Assembly (NCBI RefSeq): GCF_047553045.1
Contig: NZ_CP180208.1
Location: forward strand, 2,294,001 to 2,358,000
DNA: 64,000 bases
Direction: 5' to 3'
Source of the DNA: Sphingomonas_L flavalba_A
Lineage (GTDB): Bacteria; Pseudomonadota; Alphaproteobacteria; Sphingomonadales; Sphingomonadaceae
Below are positions 16,126 to 24,573 of the stretch, piece after piece. Position 1 is the first letter of the stretch, and each line of letters starts with the position of its first letter. The position numbers and the translations under genes are program-made. The notes beneath the pieces are model-generated. The model was not told where the DNA came from. It made no database searches and saw only the letters and a program-made list of their open reading frames with translations.

Positions 16126-17292
16126 TCAGGCCTTCAAACCGGCCTCGCGAAGCATCGACTTGGCGATGATCACCTGCTGCACTTGGCTGGTCCCCTCGTA
16201 GATGCGCAGCAGCCTGACATCGCGGTAGAAACGCTCGACGGCATATTCGGTCATGTAGCCCGCGCCGCCGTGAATCTGGACCGCGCGATCGGCAATCCGC
16301 CCCAGCGCCTCGGTGGTGAAATATTTGGCGCAGGAAGCCTCCGCCGTCACCCGCTCGCCCGCGTCAAAGCGCCGCGCGACATCCTCCACCATCACCTGCG
16401 CCGCATAAGCCTCGGTGCGACTGTCGGCCAGCATCCCCTGGACCAGCTGAAAACGGGCGATTTCCTGACCGAACTGCTTCCGTTCGACCGCATAGCTTAC
16501 CGATTCTTGCAGCAGGCGCTCGCACATCCCCGTGGCCAGTGCCGCCATATGAATGCGCCCGCGGTCGAGCACCTTCATCGCGGTACGAAAGCCTTGCCCC
16601 GGCACCCCTCCGATGATGGCGTCGGCCGGCACGCGGCATTCTTCGAAGATGACGTCACAGGTCACCGTCCCGCGCTGCCCCATCTTTTTGTCGGGCTTGC
16701 CGAAGCTGATCCCGGCGATCCCTGCCGGAACGATGAACGCGCTAATCCCGCCGGCGCCGGGAACCGACGGATCGGTGCGCGCCATGACCGTGAACATGCC
16801 CGCGCGCGGCGCATTCGTGATGTAGCGCTTGGTACCGTTGATGACATAATCATCGCCCTCCCGCCGGGCGGAGGTCTTGATCGACGCCGCATCCGACCCG
16901 GCGTCCGGTTCGGTCAACGCGAACGACGCAATCGCGTCACCCGCGGCAAGCCGCGGCAGCCATTCGTGTTTCTGCGCCTCGGTGCCGTCGATCACGATTC
17001 CCTGCGAACCGATGCCCACTGTCGTGCCGATCACCGATCGGAAGGCGAAGGATGTCCGCCCGAGGCGGCGGATGACCTGTGCTTCCTGGCGCATCGAAAG
17101 ACCGAGGCCACCATAGCTTTCCGGGATCGACAGACCAAACAGGCCCAGTTCGCGCATCTCGGCAATGATCTCCGCCGGAACGGCATCCTCCTGCTCGACA
17201 CGCTCTTCCGCCGGAACGAGCCGTTCGGCGACGAATCGTTCGACCGTTTCCAGCAGAAGGTTGAACCCGTCGTCGAAATCTTCCTGCGCCAT
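16126..17292 (-). CDS. Acyl-CoA dehydrogenase
   Basis: The 388-residue protein is a standard-length acyl-CoA dehydrogenase. It has LGLFGLSIPESYGGLGLSM, FALTEPDAGSDAASIKT, VINGTKRYITNAPRAGMF, ERKQFGQEIARFQLVQGMLAD and AVQIHGGAGYMTEYAVERFYRD, then LRIYEGTSQVQQ with the catalytic base Glu. It oxidises an acyl-CoA to 2-enoyl-CoA and passes electrons to ETF. The start is the ATG at 17292 (MAQEDFDDGF), with GGAAGG about eight bases upstream; the frame stays open far upstream but has no family similarity there. It is the first gene of a unit with the Glu-less acyl-CoA dehydrogenase and TetR. A near-palindrome at 17378-17389 lies in the region shared with the divergent aldehyde dehydrogenase. Confidence 0.93.
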   Translation of the reverse strand: MAQEDFDDGFNLLLETVERFVAERLVPAEERVEQEDAVPAEIIAEMRELGLFGLSIPESYGGLGLSMRQEAQVIRRLGRTSFAFRSVIGTTVGIGSQGIVIDGTEAQKHEWLPRLAAGDAIASFALTEPDAGSDAASIKTSARREGDDYVINGTKRYITNAPRAGMFTVMARTDPSVPGAGGISAFIVPAGIAGISFGKPDKKMGQRGTVTCDVIFEECRVPADAIIGGVPGQGFRTAMKVLDRGRIHMAALATGMCERLLQESVSYAVERKQFGQEIARFQLVQGMLADSRTEAYAAQVMVEDVARRFDAGERVTAEASCAKYFTTEALGRIADRAVQIHGGAGYMTEYAVERFYRDVRLLRIYEGTSQVQQVIIAKSMLREAGLKA

Positions 17293-17377
17293 TCTGGCTG
17301 CCTTCCCTGCTCCGTCGCCGGCCGTCCGGCGCAAACTGACCATCGCGCAATCCATGGCGCTTGACGCAAGATGCATT

Positions 17378-17389
17378 AGATGTACCTCT
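17378..17389. promoter_or_regulatory. Candidate operator AGATGTACCTCT (site D)
   Basis: Ten of twelve bases are symmetric around the central GTAC; on the other strand it reads AGAGGTACATCT and resembles the AGGTAT motif found upstream of other units here. It lies between the divergent acyl-CoA dehydrogenase (17292) and aldehyde dehydrogenase (17509) genes, where a shared operator would be expected. The TetR protein at 14212-14925 is the closest candidate regulator. Confidence 0.4.
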
Positions 17390-17508
17390 ATAGCAACTGC
17401 AAGGGCGGCGCGCAGGAGAACGGGACGGATGGCTGGCAAGACGATCGTGACAACCGGCACCTGTCGCGGCTTCGGTCGCAGCCGCCATCCCTTGAACTGG
17501 ATACAACA

Positions 17509-18966
17509 ATGATCTTCCCCGATTCCAAACTCTATATCGACGGCGTGCTCCGCCCCGCCACCGGGGACATATCGTTCGATAACATAAGCCCCTGGACAGG
17601 CGAGACCGTCGGGCGCGCCGCCGATGCGACAGCCGAGGACATGGACGCGGCGATCGCTGCGGCCCGGCGCGCTTTCGACGAAACCGACTGGTCGACCAAT
17701 CGCGCCATTCGGCGTGATCTGGTCCACACATTCGGCCTGGCGCTGAAGGCGAACCGCCACCGGCTGGCTGAGATCGCACGCCACGAAGTTGGCGCCGCGC
17801 CGGGCGCCATAAGCAGCATTCAGGTCGATGGCCCACTCGGCTTTCTCGATCCGCTCTTTGCCCTGTTCGACAAGATCGAATGGGAAACACCCATGGGCGA
17901 CGCCAGCGGATTCGGCATGACCAGCCGCCGCCTGCTGGTGAAGGAGCCCGCCGGGGTCGTCGGCGCGATCACGCCATGGAATGTCCCGCTCTACATCACG
18001 GTCGGCAAGGTCGTCCCCGCATTGCTCGCGGGGTGTACGGTGGTGCTCAAGCCAGCGCCCGACACGCCGCTGATGGCCGCGATCCTGGGCGAGCTGGCCG
18101 CCGAGGTCGGCTTTCCGCCGGGTGTGCTGAATGTGGTTACGGGAAGCGAGCCGGCGCTGCTGGGCGAGATGCTCGTCACCGATCCCAGAGTGGATCTTAT
18201 CTCGTTTACCGGATCGACCTCCGTCGGGCGCAGAATCATGGAAAAGGCCGCGCCGACGCTCAAGCGCCTGTTCCTGGAACTGGGGGGCAAGTCGGCGGGA
18301 ATCGTGTTCGCCGATGCACCCGATTTTGCGCAGGCGGTGGCGCGGTCCATCGTCTGCTTCCATGCGGGGCAAGGTTGCGCGATGATTACCCGCCTGCTGG
18401 TGGAACGCTCCCGCTATGACGAGGCGGTGACCGTGCTGAGCGCCGCCTATGCCGGCTACGCCACGCGCTGGGGCGATCCGGATGATTTGGCGAATGTCAT
18501 GGGGCCGGTCATCTCCTCGCGGCAGCGCGACCGGGTGATGGGGTATATCGAACAGGGTATTGCCGAAGGCGCCCGGCTCATAGCTGGCGGGAAGGTCCGG
18601 CCCGGCAGCGGCTTTTTCGTCGAACCGACCTGCTTCGTGGATGTCAGCAACGCCATGACGATCGCGCGCGAGGAAATTTTTGGTCCGGTCCTGGTGGTCA
18701 TGCCCTTCGATGACGAAGACGACGCGGTGCGGATCGCCAACGACAGCCAGTTCGGGCTTTCCGGATCGGTCCGCACCGGCGATCCCGAACGCGCGATGCG
18801 CGTCGCGCGCCGTCTGCGCACCGGATCGGTCGGCATCAACGGCGGCATGCCGATCGCGGTCGATTTGCCGTTCGGCGGCTACAAGCAAAGCGGTATCGGC
18901 AAGGAATGGGGAATCGAGGGCTTCGAAGAGTATCTTGAGACCAAATCGATCGCGCTGCCCGCTTGA
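17509..18966 (+). CDS. NAD(P)-dependent aldehyde dehydrogenase
   Basis: The 485-residue protein has all landmarks of the superfamily: TPWNVPL with the oxyanion-hole Asn158, ISFTGSTSVGR for cofactor binding, the general base Glu257 in LELGGKSAG, the nucleophile Cys290 in HAGQGCAMITRLLV, EEIFGPVLVV and PFGGYKQSGIGKEWG near the C-terminus. It oxidises an aldehyde to the acid. The ATG at 17509 gives a normal N-terminus (MIFPDSKLYIDG) but has only a weak ribosome site; an in-frame upstream start would add residues unlike the family. It is divergent from the acyl-CoA dehydrogenase pair and is followed by a perfect inverted repeat and an amidase gene. Confidence 0.92.
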   Translation: MIFPDSKLYIDGVLRPATGDISFDNISPWTGETVGRAADATAEDMDAAIAAARRAFDETDWSTNRAIRRDLVHTFGLALKANRHRLAEIARHEVGAAPGAISSIQVDGPLGFLDPLFALFDKIEWETPMGDASGFGMTSRRLLVKEPAGVVGAITPWNVPLYITVGKVVPALLAGCTVVLKPAPDTPLMAAILGELAAEVGFPPGVLNVVTGSEPALLGEMLVTDPRVDLISFTGSTSVGRRIMEKAAPTLKRLFLELGGKSAGIVFADAPDFAQAVARSIVCFHAGQGCAMITRLLVERSRYDEAVTVLSAAYAGYATRWGDPDDLANVMGPVISSRQRDRVMGYIEQGIAEGARLIAGGKVRPGSGFFVEPTCFVDVSNAMTIAREEIFGPVLVVMPFDDEDDAVRIANDSQFGLSGSVRTGDPERAMRVARRLRTGSVGINGGMPIAVDLPFGGYKQSGIGKEWGIEGFEEYLETKSIALPA

Positions 18967-18987
18967 AACCACGCCATATCTCGTCTC

Positions 18988-19034
18988 GCCGACGCGCGGG
19001 AACGAACGACGGACCGCCATTCCCGCGCGTCGGC
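18988..19034. repeat. Perfect 15-bp inverted repeat (hairpin, REP-like)
   Basis: GCCGACGCGCGGGAA at 18988-19002 is exactly repeated in reverse complement at 19020-19034, with a 17-base loop. It fills most of the 82-base gap between the aldehyde dehydrogenase and amidase genes. No T-run follows on either strand, so it is not a classic intrinsic terminator. It may be a dispersed palindromic element or an mRNA-stabilising structure. Confidence 0.75.
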
Positions 19035-19048
19035 AAGGGTGAGGACGC

Positions 19049-20437
19049 ATGACCGATCCACTGCCTTTCCGTGGCGCAGCGGATCTTGCCGGCGACCTTC
19101 GCGCCAGAAAGCTCAGCGCGGTTGATCTGACCGGCGCCTTTCTGGACCGGATCGAACGTCTCGATCCATATTACCACAGCTTCATCAGCCTGTCGGCCGA
19201 GAGCGCGATGGCGGACGCCGATCGTGCCGACCGCGAACTGCGGGCCGGCATCGACCGGGGGCCGATGCACGGCATTCCGGTCGGTATAAAGGATCTGATC
19301 GACACCGCGGGCATTGTAACCGCCGCTGGCCTAGCGGTGCGTGCAGGCCATGTCCCCGACCGCGACGCGACCGTGGTGCGCCGCCTGCGTGAAGGCGGGG
19401 CGGTGATACTCGGCAAGCTGACGCTTACCGAAGGCGCCACGCTCCTCCATCATCCCGATACTCCTGTGCCTGTGAATCCGTGGGGGGCCACGCGCAATTC
19501 GGGCTTTTCGTCCAGCGGCGCCGGCGTCGCGGTCGCGGCGGGGCTGTGCACGCTCGCCCTTGCGTCCGACACCGGCGGGTCGATCCGCATTCCATCCGCC
19601 TTCAACGGGCTGACCGGGCTCAAGCCCAGCTGGGGCCGGGTAAGCCGCGCGGGCGTGTTCCCGCTCGCCGAATGCCTTGATGTGGTCGGCCCGATGGCCC
19701 GTTCGGCAGCCGACGCCGCAATCGCCCTGTCCGTCATCGCGGGCGCTGACCCGGACGACCCGACGACGGATTTGTCTCAACCGCCCGACTATGCCGCGGG
19801 TCTTCGGTTGCCAATCGACGGGGTGGTCATCGGGGTCGATTGGGAACGGATCGCAACGGATTGTACGCCATCGGTTATGCAGGGGCTGCGCGCCATCGCC
19901 GCCACCCTAAAGACCCTCGGCGCGATCATTGCGCCGGTTCGACTGGATTTGCCCGACCCGCAACGCATCGTCGCCCTGGCGGCGGCGGGTATCTCCGATG
20001 CGCATCGCGAGACTTTCCCCGCTTTCGCCGATCAATACAGCCCCGCCATCCGTGCGATGCTGGAAGCCGGAATGAAGCTGCCCGCACGCGATGTCGCAGC
20101 CGCAATGTCGGCCGCCGAACGCTTCAAGGGCCAGTTGCGCGCAAGCTTCGCTCATGTGGACTTGTTGCTGGTACCGGCAATGACCGGCCCCGCGCCTTCA
20201 ATCCTGGGCAGCGGAATCGAAGGGGCGGATTCCGTGCCACACAGCATGACATATACTCTGCCGTTCAACGTCAGCGGCAGCCCGACCATCACCTTTCCAT
20301 GCGGCTTCGACGGCGGCCTGCCGATCGCGGGCCAGCTCATCGGGCCGCATTTGGCCGAATCGTTGCTGCTGCGTGCCGCGCATGCTTTCCAGTCTCGAAC
20401 CGAATGGCACCGGCACCGCCCGCCGGCGCCCCGGTGA
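19049..20437 (+). CDS. Amidase signature family hydrolase
   Basis: The 462-residue protein has the amidase signature fold with the Ser-cisSer-Lys triad: Lys81 in GIPVGIKDLIDTAG, the glycine/serine-rich NSGFSSSGAGVAVAAGL stretch with the bridging serine (154-156), and the nucleophile Ser178 in ASDTGGSIRIPSAFNGLTGLKP. It hydrolyses amide bonds to acid and ammonia; the substrate cannot be read from sequence. The family's usual GSSGG loop is slightly changed here. The ATG follows an AAGGGTGAGGA ribosome site. It lies between the aldehyde dehydrogenase and amidohydrolase genes on the same strand, which hints that a nitrogen-containing or ester-like substrate is handled by this unit. Confidence 0.88.
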   Translation: MTDPLPFRGAADLAGDLRARKLSAVDLTGAFLDRIERLDPYYHSFISLSAESAMADADRADRELRAGIDRGPMHGIPVGIKDLIDTAGIVTAAGLAVRAGHVPDRDATVVRRLREGGAVILGKLTLTEGATLLHHPDTPVPVNPWGATRNSGFSSSGAGVAVAAGLCTLALASDTGGSIRIPSAFNGLTGLKPSWGRVSRAGVFPLAECLDVVGPMARSAADAAIALSVIAGADPDDPTTDLSQPPDYAAGLRLPIDGVVIGVDWERIATDCTPSVMQGLRAIAATLKTLGAIIAPVRLDLPDPQRIVALAAAGISDAHRETFPAFADQYSPAIRAMLEAGMKLPARDVAAAMSAAERFKGQLRASFAHVDLLLVPAMTGPAPSILGSGIEGADSVPHSMTYTLPFNVSGSPTITFPCGFDGGLPIAGQLIGPHLAESLLLRAAHAFQSRTEWHRHRPPAPR

Positions 20438-20502
20438 TCCGCCTCCGCCGCCTGTCGCTTCCCGAACGCCTTTACGGGCGGCAAGAAACGCGCTAGCAAG
20501 AA

Positions 20503-20521
20503 AACCGTTACAGTGTCGGTT
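20503..20521. promoter_or_regulatory. Imperfect palindrome upstream of amidohydrolase, likely operator
   Basis: AACCGTTACAGTGTCGGTT has outer arms AACCG/CGGTT and an inner AC/GT symmetry; 14 of 19 positions, not counting the centre, are self-complementary. It ends 16 bases before the amidohydrolase start and just before its AGGAGAG ribosome site. Size and shape fit a TetR-family operator. The TetR gene at 21928 is the obvious candidate partner. Confidence 0.5.
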
Positions 20522-20537
20522 ATTTCAGGAGAGTGCC

Positions 20538-21893
20538 ATGAAGGTCGAGGACATGGTCATCGTGAGCGTCGACGATCACATCGTCGAACCGCCCACGATG
20601 TACGAAAACCACCTGAGCGCACAGCACAAGGCGATCGCGCCACAACTGCGCAAGGACAAGAACGGCGCCGATTTCTGGCTCTATGAGGGCAATCGATCGG
20701 GTGCGGTCGGTCTCAATGCCGTGGTCGGCCGGGTCAAAGAAGAATATGGATGCGAGCCGGTCTCCCTGAAGCAGATGCGAAAGGGGGCGTGGGATATTCA
20801 TTCGCGCATTGAAGACATGAACGCGAACGGCATTCTCGCATCGCTCAATTTCCCGTCCGTGGTCGGATTTGACGGCCAGCTGTTCCACCGCTTCAAGGAC
20901 AAGGATAACGCCCGCATTCTTCTGCAGGCGTATAACGACTGGCATATCGACGAATGGTGCGGCCTCTATCCCGGCCGGAACATCCCCAACGCAATCCTGC
21001 CCTTCTGGGATATCGCCGCCACGGTGGCCGAGATCGAGCGTGTCGCCAGAAAGGGCTGTCACAACCTTTCGTTCAGCGACAATCCCTCGCTTAAGGGCTA
21101 TCCCAGCATCCATAACGAGCACTGGGCGCCACTGTGGAAGGCATGCGCCGACCATGATATGGTGATCAACATCCACATCGGCTCCGGCGCGCAGGCGCCG
21201 CACGCCTCGATGGAATCCCCGATCGATGCGTGGATCACCACGATGCCCATCTCGATCGTCAATTCAGCGGCCGACTGGCTCCACCTCAAGGCGTTGCAGG
21301 AATATCCGCTACAGATATCGCTGTCGGAAGGCGGCATCGGCTGGATTCCTTACTTCCTTGAGCGCGCCGACTTCTCTTTCGAACAGCATCATCGCTGGAC
21401 TCACGCCGACTTCGGTCCGGGACGCAAACCAAGCGACGTGTTCCGCGAGCACTTTCTGACCTGCTTTATCGATGACCGTTTCGGCCTCGAGAATGTCGAA
21501 GCGATCGGCGAGGATAACATCGCCTATGAATGCGATTATCCGCACTCCGACTCGCTTTGGCCGGAAGTGCCGGAAATCCTCTTCGACAGCCTGAAGCATC
21601 TCGACCAACGCGTGATCGACAAGATCAGCCATGCCAACGCGCTGAAGCGGTTTAACTTCGACGCGTTCGGCAAGATGGGCGGGCGCGAGAACTGCACCGT
21701 CGCCGCGCTTCGCGCGAATGCAACGCATGTCGACACGACGCCAAAGTCCTTCGGCGGGCCGACACCGCTGCAGCCCGGAGAGACGCCGCGCCGTGTGACA
21801 TCGGGGGATATCACGCGCATGTTCCGCGATGTCGCGAGCCAGGACGGGGATTTCCGCGACCCGGCGGCGGAAGAGGCACTGGCCGACGCCTGA
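20538..21893 (+). CDS. Amidohydrolase family protein (amidohydrolase 2, ACMSD-like TIM barrel)
   Basis: The 451-residue protein belongs to the amidohydrolase 2 group of metal-dependent TIM-barrel enzymes. It has an N-terminal metal-binding segment VSVDDHIVEPP (Asp12, Asp13, His14), a histidine in MVINIHIGSG, and a late aspartate in YECDYPHSDSLWPE. Relatives catalyse non-oxidative decarboxylation or hydrolysis of ring or diketone intermediates. The true start is the ATG at 20538 behind AGGAGAG; the longer open frame upstream reads low-complexity sequence from the amidase end. A palindrome directly upstream and a strong hairpin terminator downstream suggest an independently controlled single-gene unit. 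Substrate unknown. Confidence 0.88.
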   Translation: MKVEDMVIVSVDDHIVEPPTMYENHLSAQHKAIAPQLRKDKNGADFWLYEGNRSGAVGLNAVVGRVKEEYGCEPVSLKQMRKGAWDIHSRIEDMNANGILASLNFPSVVGFDGQLFHRFKDKDNARILLQAYNDWHIDEWCGLYPGRNIPNAILPFWDIAATVAEIERVARKGCHNLSFSDNPSLKGYPSIHNEHWAPLWKACADHDMVINIHIGSGAQAPHASMESPIDAWITTMPISIVNSAADWLHLKALQEYPLQISLSEGGIGWIPYFLERADFSFEQHHRWTHADFGPGRKPSDVFREHFLTCFIDDRFGLENVEAIGEDNIAYECDYPHSDSLWPEVPEILFDSLKHLDQRVIDKISHANALKRFNFDAFGKMGGRENCTVAALRANATHVDTTPKSFGGPTPLQPGETPRRVTSGDITRMFRDVASQDGDFRDPAAEEALADA

Positions 21894-21900
21894 TCCGTAT

Positions 21901-21928
21901 AACGGGGCGGTCGGAAGGCCGCCCCGTT
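21901..21928 (+). terminator. Intrinsic terminator after amidohydrolase
   Basis: AACGGGGCGG (21901-21910) pairs with CCGCCCCGTT (21919-21928) over ten base pairs with an eight-base loop, followed by TATTG. It lies just after the amidohydrolase stop and touches the stop codon of the convergent TetR gene, so it may work in both directions. Confidence 0.75.
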
Positions 21929-22566
21929 TATTGCGGCAATGGCGACAGCATCAACAGGAGAATGTGCGCCTCCGCCCGTTTGAAATCGAGGCTGTCCAAC
22001 GCGCCACCGTCGGCTCCCATCGTCGCCGAGTATCGTGACGCCATGCGTTCGATCGCCGCGACGATCACGATGGCACGCGCGGCTGCGTCGCGCTCCGACA
22101 CCTCCGCACTGCCCTGCGCCGCGATGATCCGCTTCGCCAGGCCACGAACGATCGGCTGCATCGTTTCGTTACGAACGGCCAGATAGTCGGCATGCCCGGT
22201 GTCTGCGCGGAAATTGCGCAGCGTCAGCACGGCGCGATTGCTGTCCCAATAGCGATAGAAGGCGGCGATGAACTGCGACGTCCAGGCTTCCAGCGCCTCC
22301 CGTTCCCATGGCATGGCCAGAACCGCCGCGACCTCTCCGATCTGGTTCGAAGCCTCGCGACTGAGGACGAGCAGCAACTCGTCGACATCCTTGAAATAGA
22401 GGTAGAATGTCTGCGAGGCTAGGCCGGCGGCCTGGCTGATCGAGCGGACGGTCAGCCGGTCGCTCTGCAACGTACCGACCAGCTCACGCGCCGCAGCGAT
22501 CAGTCGATGACGGCTCTCGCTGCCCTTGCGCCCGAGCGATTGCCCCTGCTTGTTCGTTCGCACCAT
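21928..22566 (-). CDS. TetR-family transcriptional regulator
   Basis: The 212-residue protein has a TetR DNA-binding domain: SRHRLIAAARELVGTLQSDRLTVRSISQAAGLASQTFYLYFKDVDELL, with the recognition helix near residues 48-65, followed by a helical effector domain without recognisable ligand motifs. It is convergent with the amidohydrolase gene and lies 120 bases downstream of the ferredoxin gene on the same strand, so it could belong to the mmsA-ferredoxin unit or have its own promoter in that gap. The palindrome at 20503-20521 upstream of the amidohydrolase is a plausible target. Effector unknown. Confidence 0.9.
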   Translation of the reverse strand: MVRTNKQGQSLGRKGSESRHRLIAAARELVGTLQSDRLTVRSISQAAGLASQTFYLYFKDVDELLLVLSREASNQIGEVAAVLAMPWEREALEAWTSQFIAAFYRYWDSNRAVLTLRNFRADTGHADYLAVRNETMQPIVRGLAKRIIAAQGSAEVSERDAAARAIVIVAAIERMASRYSATMGADGGALDSLDFKRAEAHILLLMLSPLPQ

Positions 22567-22686
22567 GGACGCGAACTCTCAAGATTCTGGAGCGTTAGCA
22601 AGCCCCGTTGAGGCGAACCATCGCCGCGCTGCTCTTCGCCATGCTCCTATATCCAGTCTTCGTTAGCGGACATCCTGGAGAGAGGG

Positions 22687-23004
22687 TCAGTCTTCCGGCG
22701 CGATCCGCAACGCAAGCCCCTCCAGCGAGGCGCTCAGCGGGAGCTGGCAGGAAAGCCGCGACATCTCGTTGCGATGCGGCGAGGTGTCCAGCATGTCACT
22801 CTCGTCATCTTGCATGGCGGGCAGGCGGCCGGCAAAAGCCGGGTCGACATAAACATGACATGTCGCGCAGCTCACACAGCCGCCGCACAGCGCAAGCAGG
22901 TCGTCGAGCCCGGAATCGCGGATCGCTTCCATCACGCTCAAGCCTTCCGCGCCCTCGATCTCGTATTGTGATCCGTCGCGGGCGGTCACCGACAATTTCG
23001 GCAT
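22687..23004 (-). CDS. [2Fe-2S] ferredoxin, adrenodoxin type
   Basis: The 105-residue protein has the plant/vertebrate-type 2Fe-2S pattern C-x5-C-x2-C: Cys40, Cys46 and Cys49 within LALCGGCVSCATCHVYV, and the fourth ligand Cys86 in RLSCQLPL. The extra Cys43 inside the loop is common in bacterial adrenodoxin-like ferredoxins. The chosen start is the ATG at 23004 (MPKLSVTARDG); the in-frame extension overlaps the end of mmsA. Such ferredoxins feed electrons to cytochrome P450s or Rieske oxygenases, neither of which is in the window, nor is a ferredoxin reductase. It follows mmsA by 29 bases, so it is probably in the same transcript. Confidence 0.92.
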   Translation of the reverse strand: MPKLSVTARDGSQYEIEGAEGLSVMEAIRDSGLDDLLALCGGCVSCATCHVYVDPAFAGRLPAMQDDESDMLDTSPHRNEMSRLSCQLPLSASLEGLALRIAPED

Positions 23005-23033
23005 GACAGTGTTTCCCGTGCTTGATGTAAGGC

Positions 23034-24533
23034 TCAATCCATCGTCGGGATCGAGAAGTTGCGCTCAGGCGCGGAACCAGCCGAAGGCCAGCGCTGCGTG
23101 ACAGTCTTGGTCCGCGTGTAAAAGCGAACACCGTCCATGCCGTACTGGTTGAGATCGCCGAACCCGGACCGCTTCCAGCCGCCGAAACTGTGGTACGCGA
23201 CGGGCACCGGGATCGGTATGTTGATCCCCACCATGCCCACCTCCACCGCCGCCGCGAAGCGGCGCGCATGATCGCCGTCGCGCGTGAAGATCGCGACGCC
23301 GTTGCCATATTGATGATCCGTGGGGTAGCTCAGCGCCTCTTCGAAACTCTCGGCACGCACCATCTGCAGCACCGGGCCGAAGATTTCGTCCCGATAGCTC
23401 TTCATGTCCGGCGTGACACGGTCGATCAACGTCGGCGCAAGGAAATAGCCGGCTTCATGACCCTGAAGCGAAAAGCCGCGCCCATCCACGACCAGCTCCG
23501 CGCCCTCATCCTGCGCCATCTGAATATAGGCTTCGATCCGCGCCTTGTGCTGGCTGCTGACCACGGGGCCATAATCGGCATCGGGGTCCGTCGGAATACC
23601 GACGCGCAGGCCATGGATCGCGGCGACGAGGCGTTCGCGCAAGGCGTCCGCGGTCGCGGCACCGACCGGAACGACGACCGGCAGCGCCATGCAGCGCTCA
23701 CCCGCCGAACCGAAAGCCGCGCCCACGATATCGGCCACGGCCTGATCCAGATCGGCATCGGGCAGCACGATACCATGGTTCTTCGCGCCGCCCATGCATT
23801 GCATCCGCTTGCCGTTGGCCGCGCCCCGCTCGTAGACATGCTGCGCGATATCCGACGACCCGACAAAGCTCACCGCCTTGACGGCCGGGTGCTCGAGGAT
23901 CGCGTCGACGATCTCTTTATCGCCATGAAGGACGTTGAAGATCCCCGCGGGCAAGCCTGCCTCGATCGCTAGTTCAGCCAGCCGGACCGGCACGGAAGGA
24001 TCCCGCTCCGAAGGCTTCAGAATAAACGCATTGCCGCAGGCTATCGCCGGTGCAGCCATCCACAGCGGGATCATGGCGGGGAAGTTGAACGGCGTGATTC
24101 CGGCGACGACCCCTAACGGCTGACGCGTGGAATAGACGTCGATCCCAGGCCCCGCCCCCTCGGTATATTCCCCCTTCAGCAGATGCGGGATACCGCAGCA
24201 GAATTCGACAACCTCCAGCCCGCGCTGAATATCTCCACGCGCGTCGTCGACGACCTTTCCATGTTCTGACGCCAGCAACCGCGCGAGTTCGCCGATCTCC
24301 GCCTCGATCAGTTCCTTGAAGCGGAACATGACCCGTGCACGGCGCTGCGGGTTGAGCGCCGCCCAGCCGGGCTGCGCCGCCTTGGCGTTCGCTACCACCG
24401 TATCGAGGTCCGTGCGCGCCGCCAGCGACACGCGCGCCTGCACCTGCCCCGTCGAAGGATCGAAAACATCGCTCGTACGGGTGCCGCTCAAAACGGCCGG
24501 GCCGCCGTCGATGAAATGACCGATGTTGCGCAT
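23034..24533 (-). CDS. mmsA: CoA-acylating methylmalonate-semialdehyde dehydrogenase
   Basis: The 499-residue protein matches MmsA: GHFIDGG at the N-terminus, ITPFNFPAMIPLWM (Asn150), VSFVGSSDIAQHVYERG, the family-specific MGGAKNHGIVLPDADLD in place of the usual ELGGK glutamate segment, and the nucleophile Cys281 in GSAGERCMALPVVV. MmsA converts methylmalonate or malonate semialdehyde to propionyl-CoA or acetyl-CoA with NAD and CoA, in valine, inositol or 3-hydroxypropionate breakdown. The ATG at 24533 follows GGGAGAGGACGGT. It is divergent from a LysR gene, with direct repeats in the 90 bases between them, so it is probably LysR-controlled. It may process a C3/C4 end product of the acyl-CoA pathway encoded here. 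Confidence 0.92.
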   Translation of the reverse strand: MRNIGHFIDGGPAVLSGTRTSDVFDPSTGQVQARVSLAARTDLDTVVANAKAAQPGWAALNPQRRARVMFRFKELIEAEIGELARLLASEHGKVVDDARGDIQRGLEVVEFCCGIPHLLKGEYTEGAGPGIDVYSTRQPLGVVAGITPFNFPAMIPLWMAAPAIACGNAFILKPSERDPSVPVRLAELAIEAGLPAGIFNVLHGDKEIVDAILEHPAVKAVSFVGSSDIAQHVYERGAANGKRMQCMGGAKNHGIVLPDADLDQAVADIVGAAFGSAGERCMALPVVVPVGAATADALRERLVAAIHGLRVGIPTDPDADYGPVVSSQHKARIEAYIQMAQDEGAELVVDGRGFSLQGHEAGYFLAPTLIDRVTPDMKSYRDEIFGPVLQMVRAESFEEALSYPTDHQYGNGVAIFTRDGDHARRFAAAVEVGMVGINIPIPVPVAYHSFGGWKRSGFGDLNQYGMDGVRFYTRTKTVTQRWPSAGSAPERNFSIPTMD

Positions 24534-24573
24534 ACCGTCCTCTCCCATAAGGTAGTGCCGGGTAGCATCGAAC

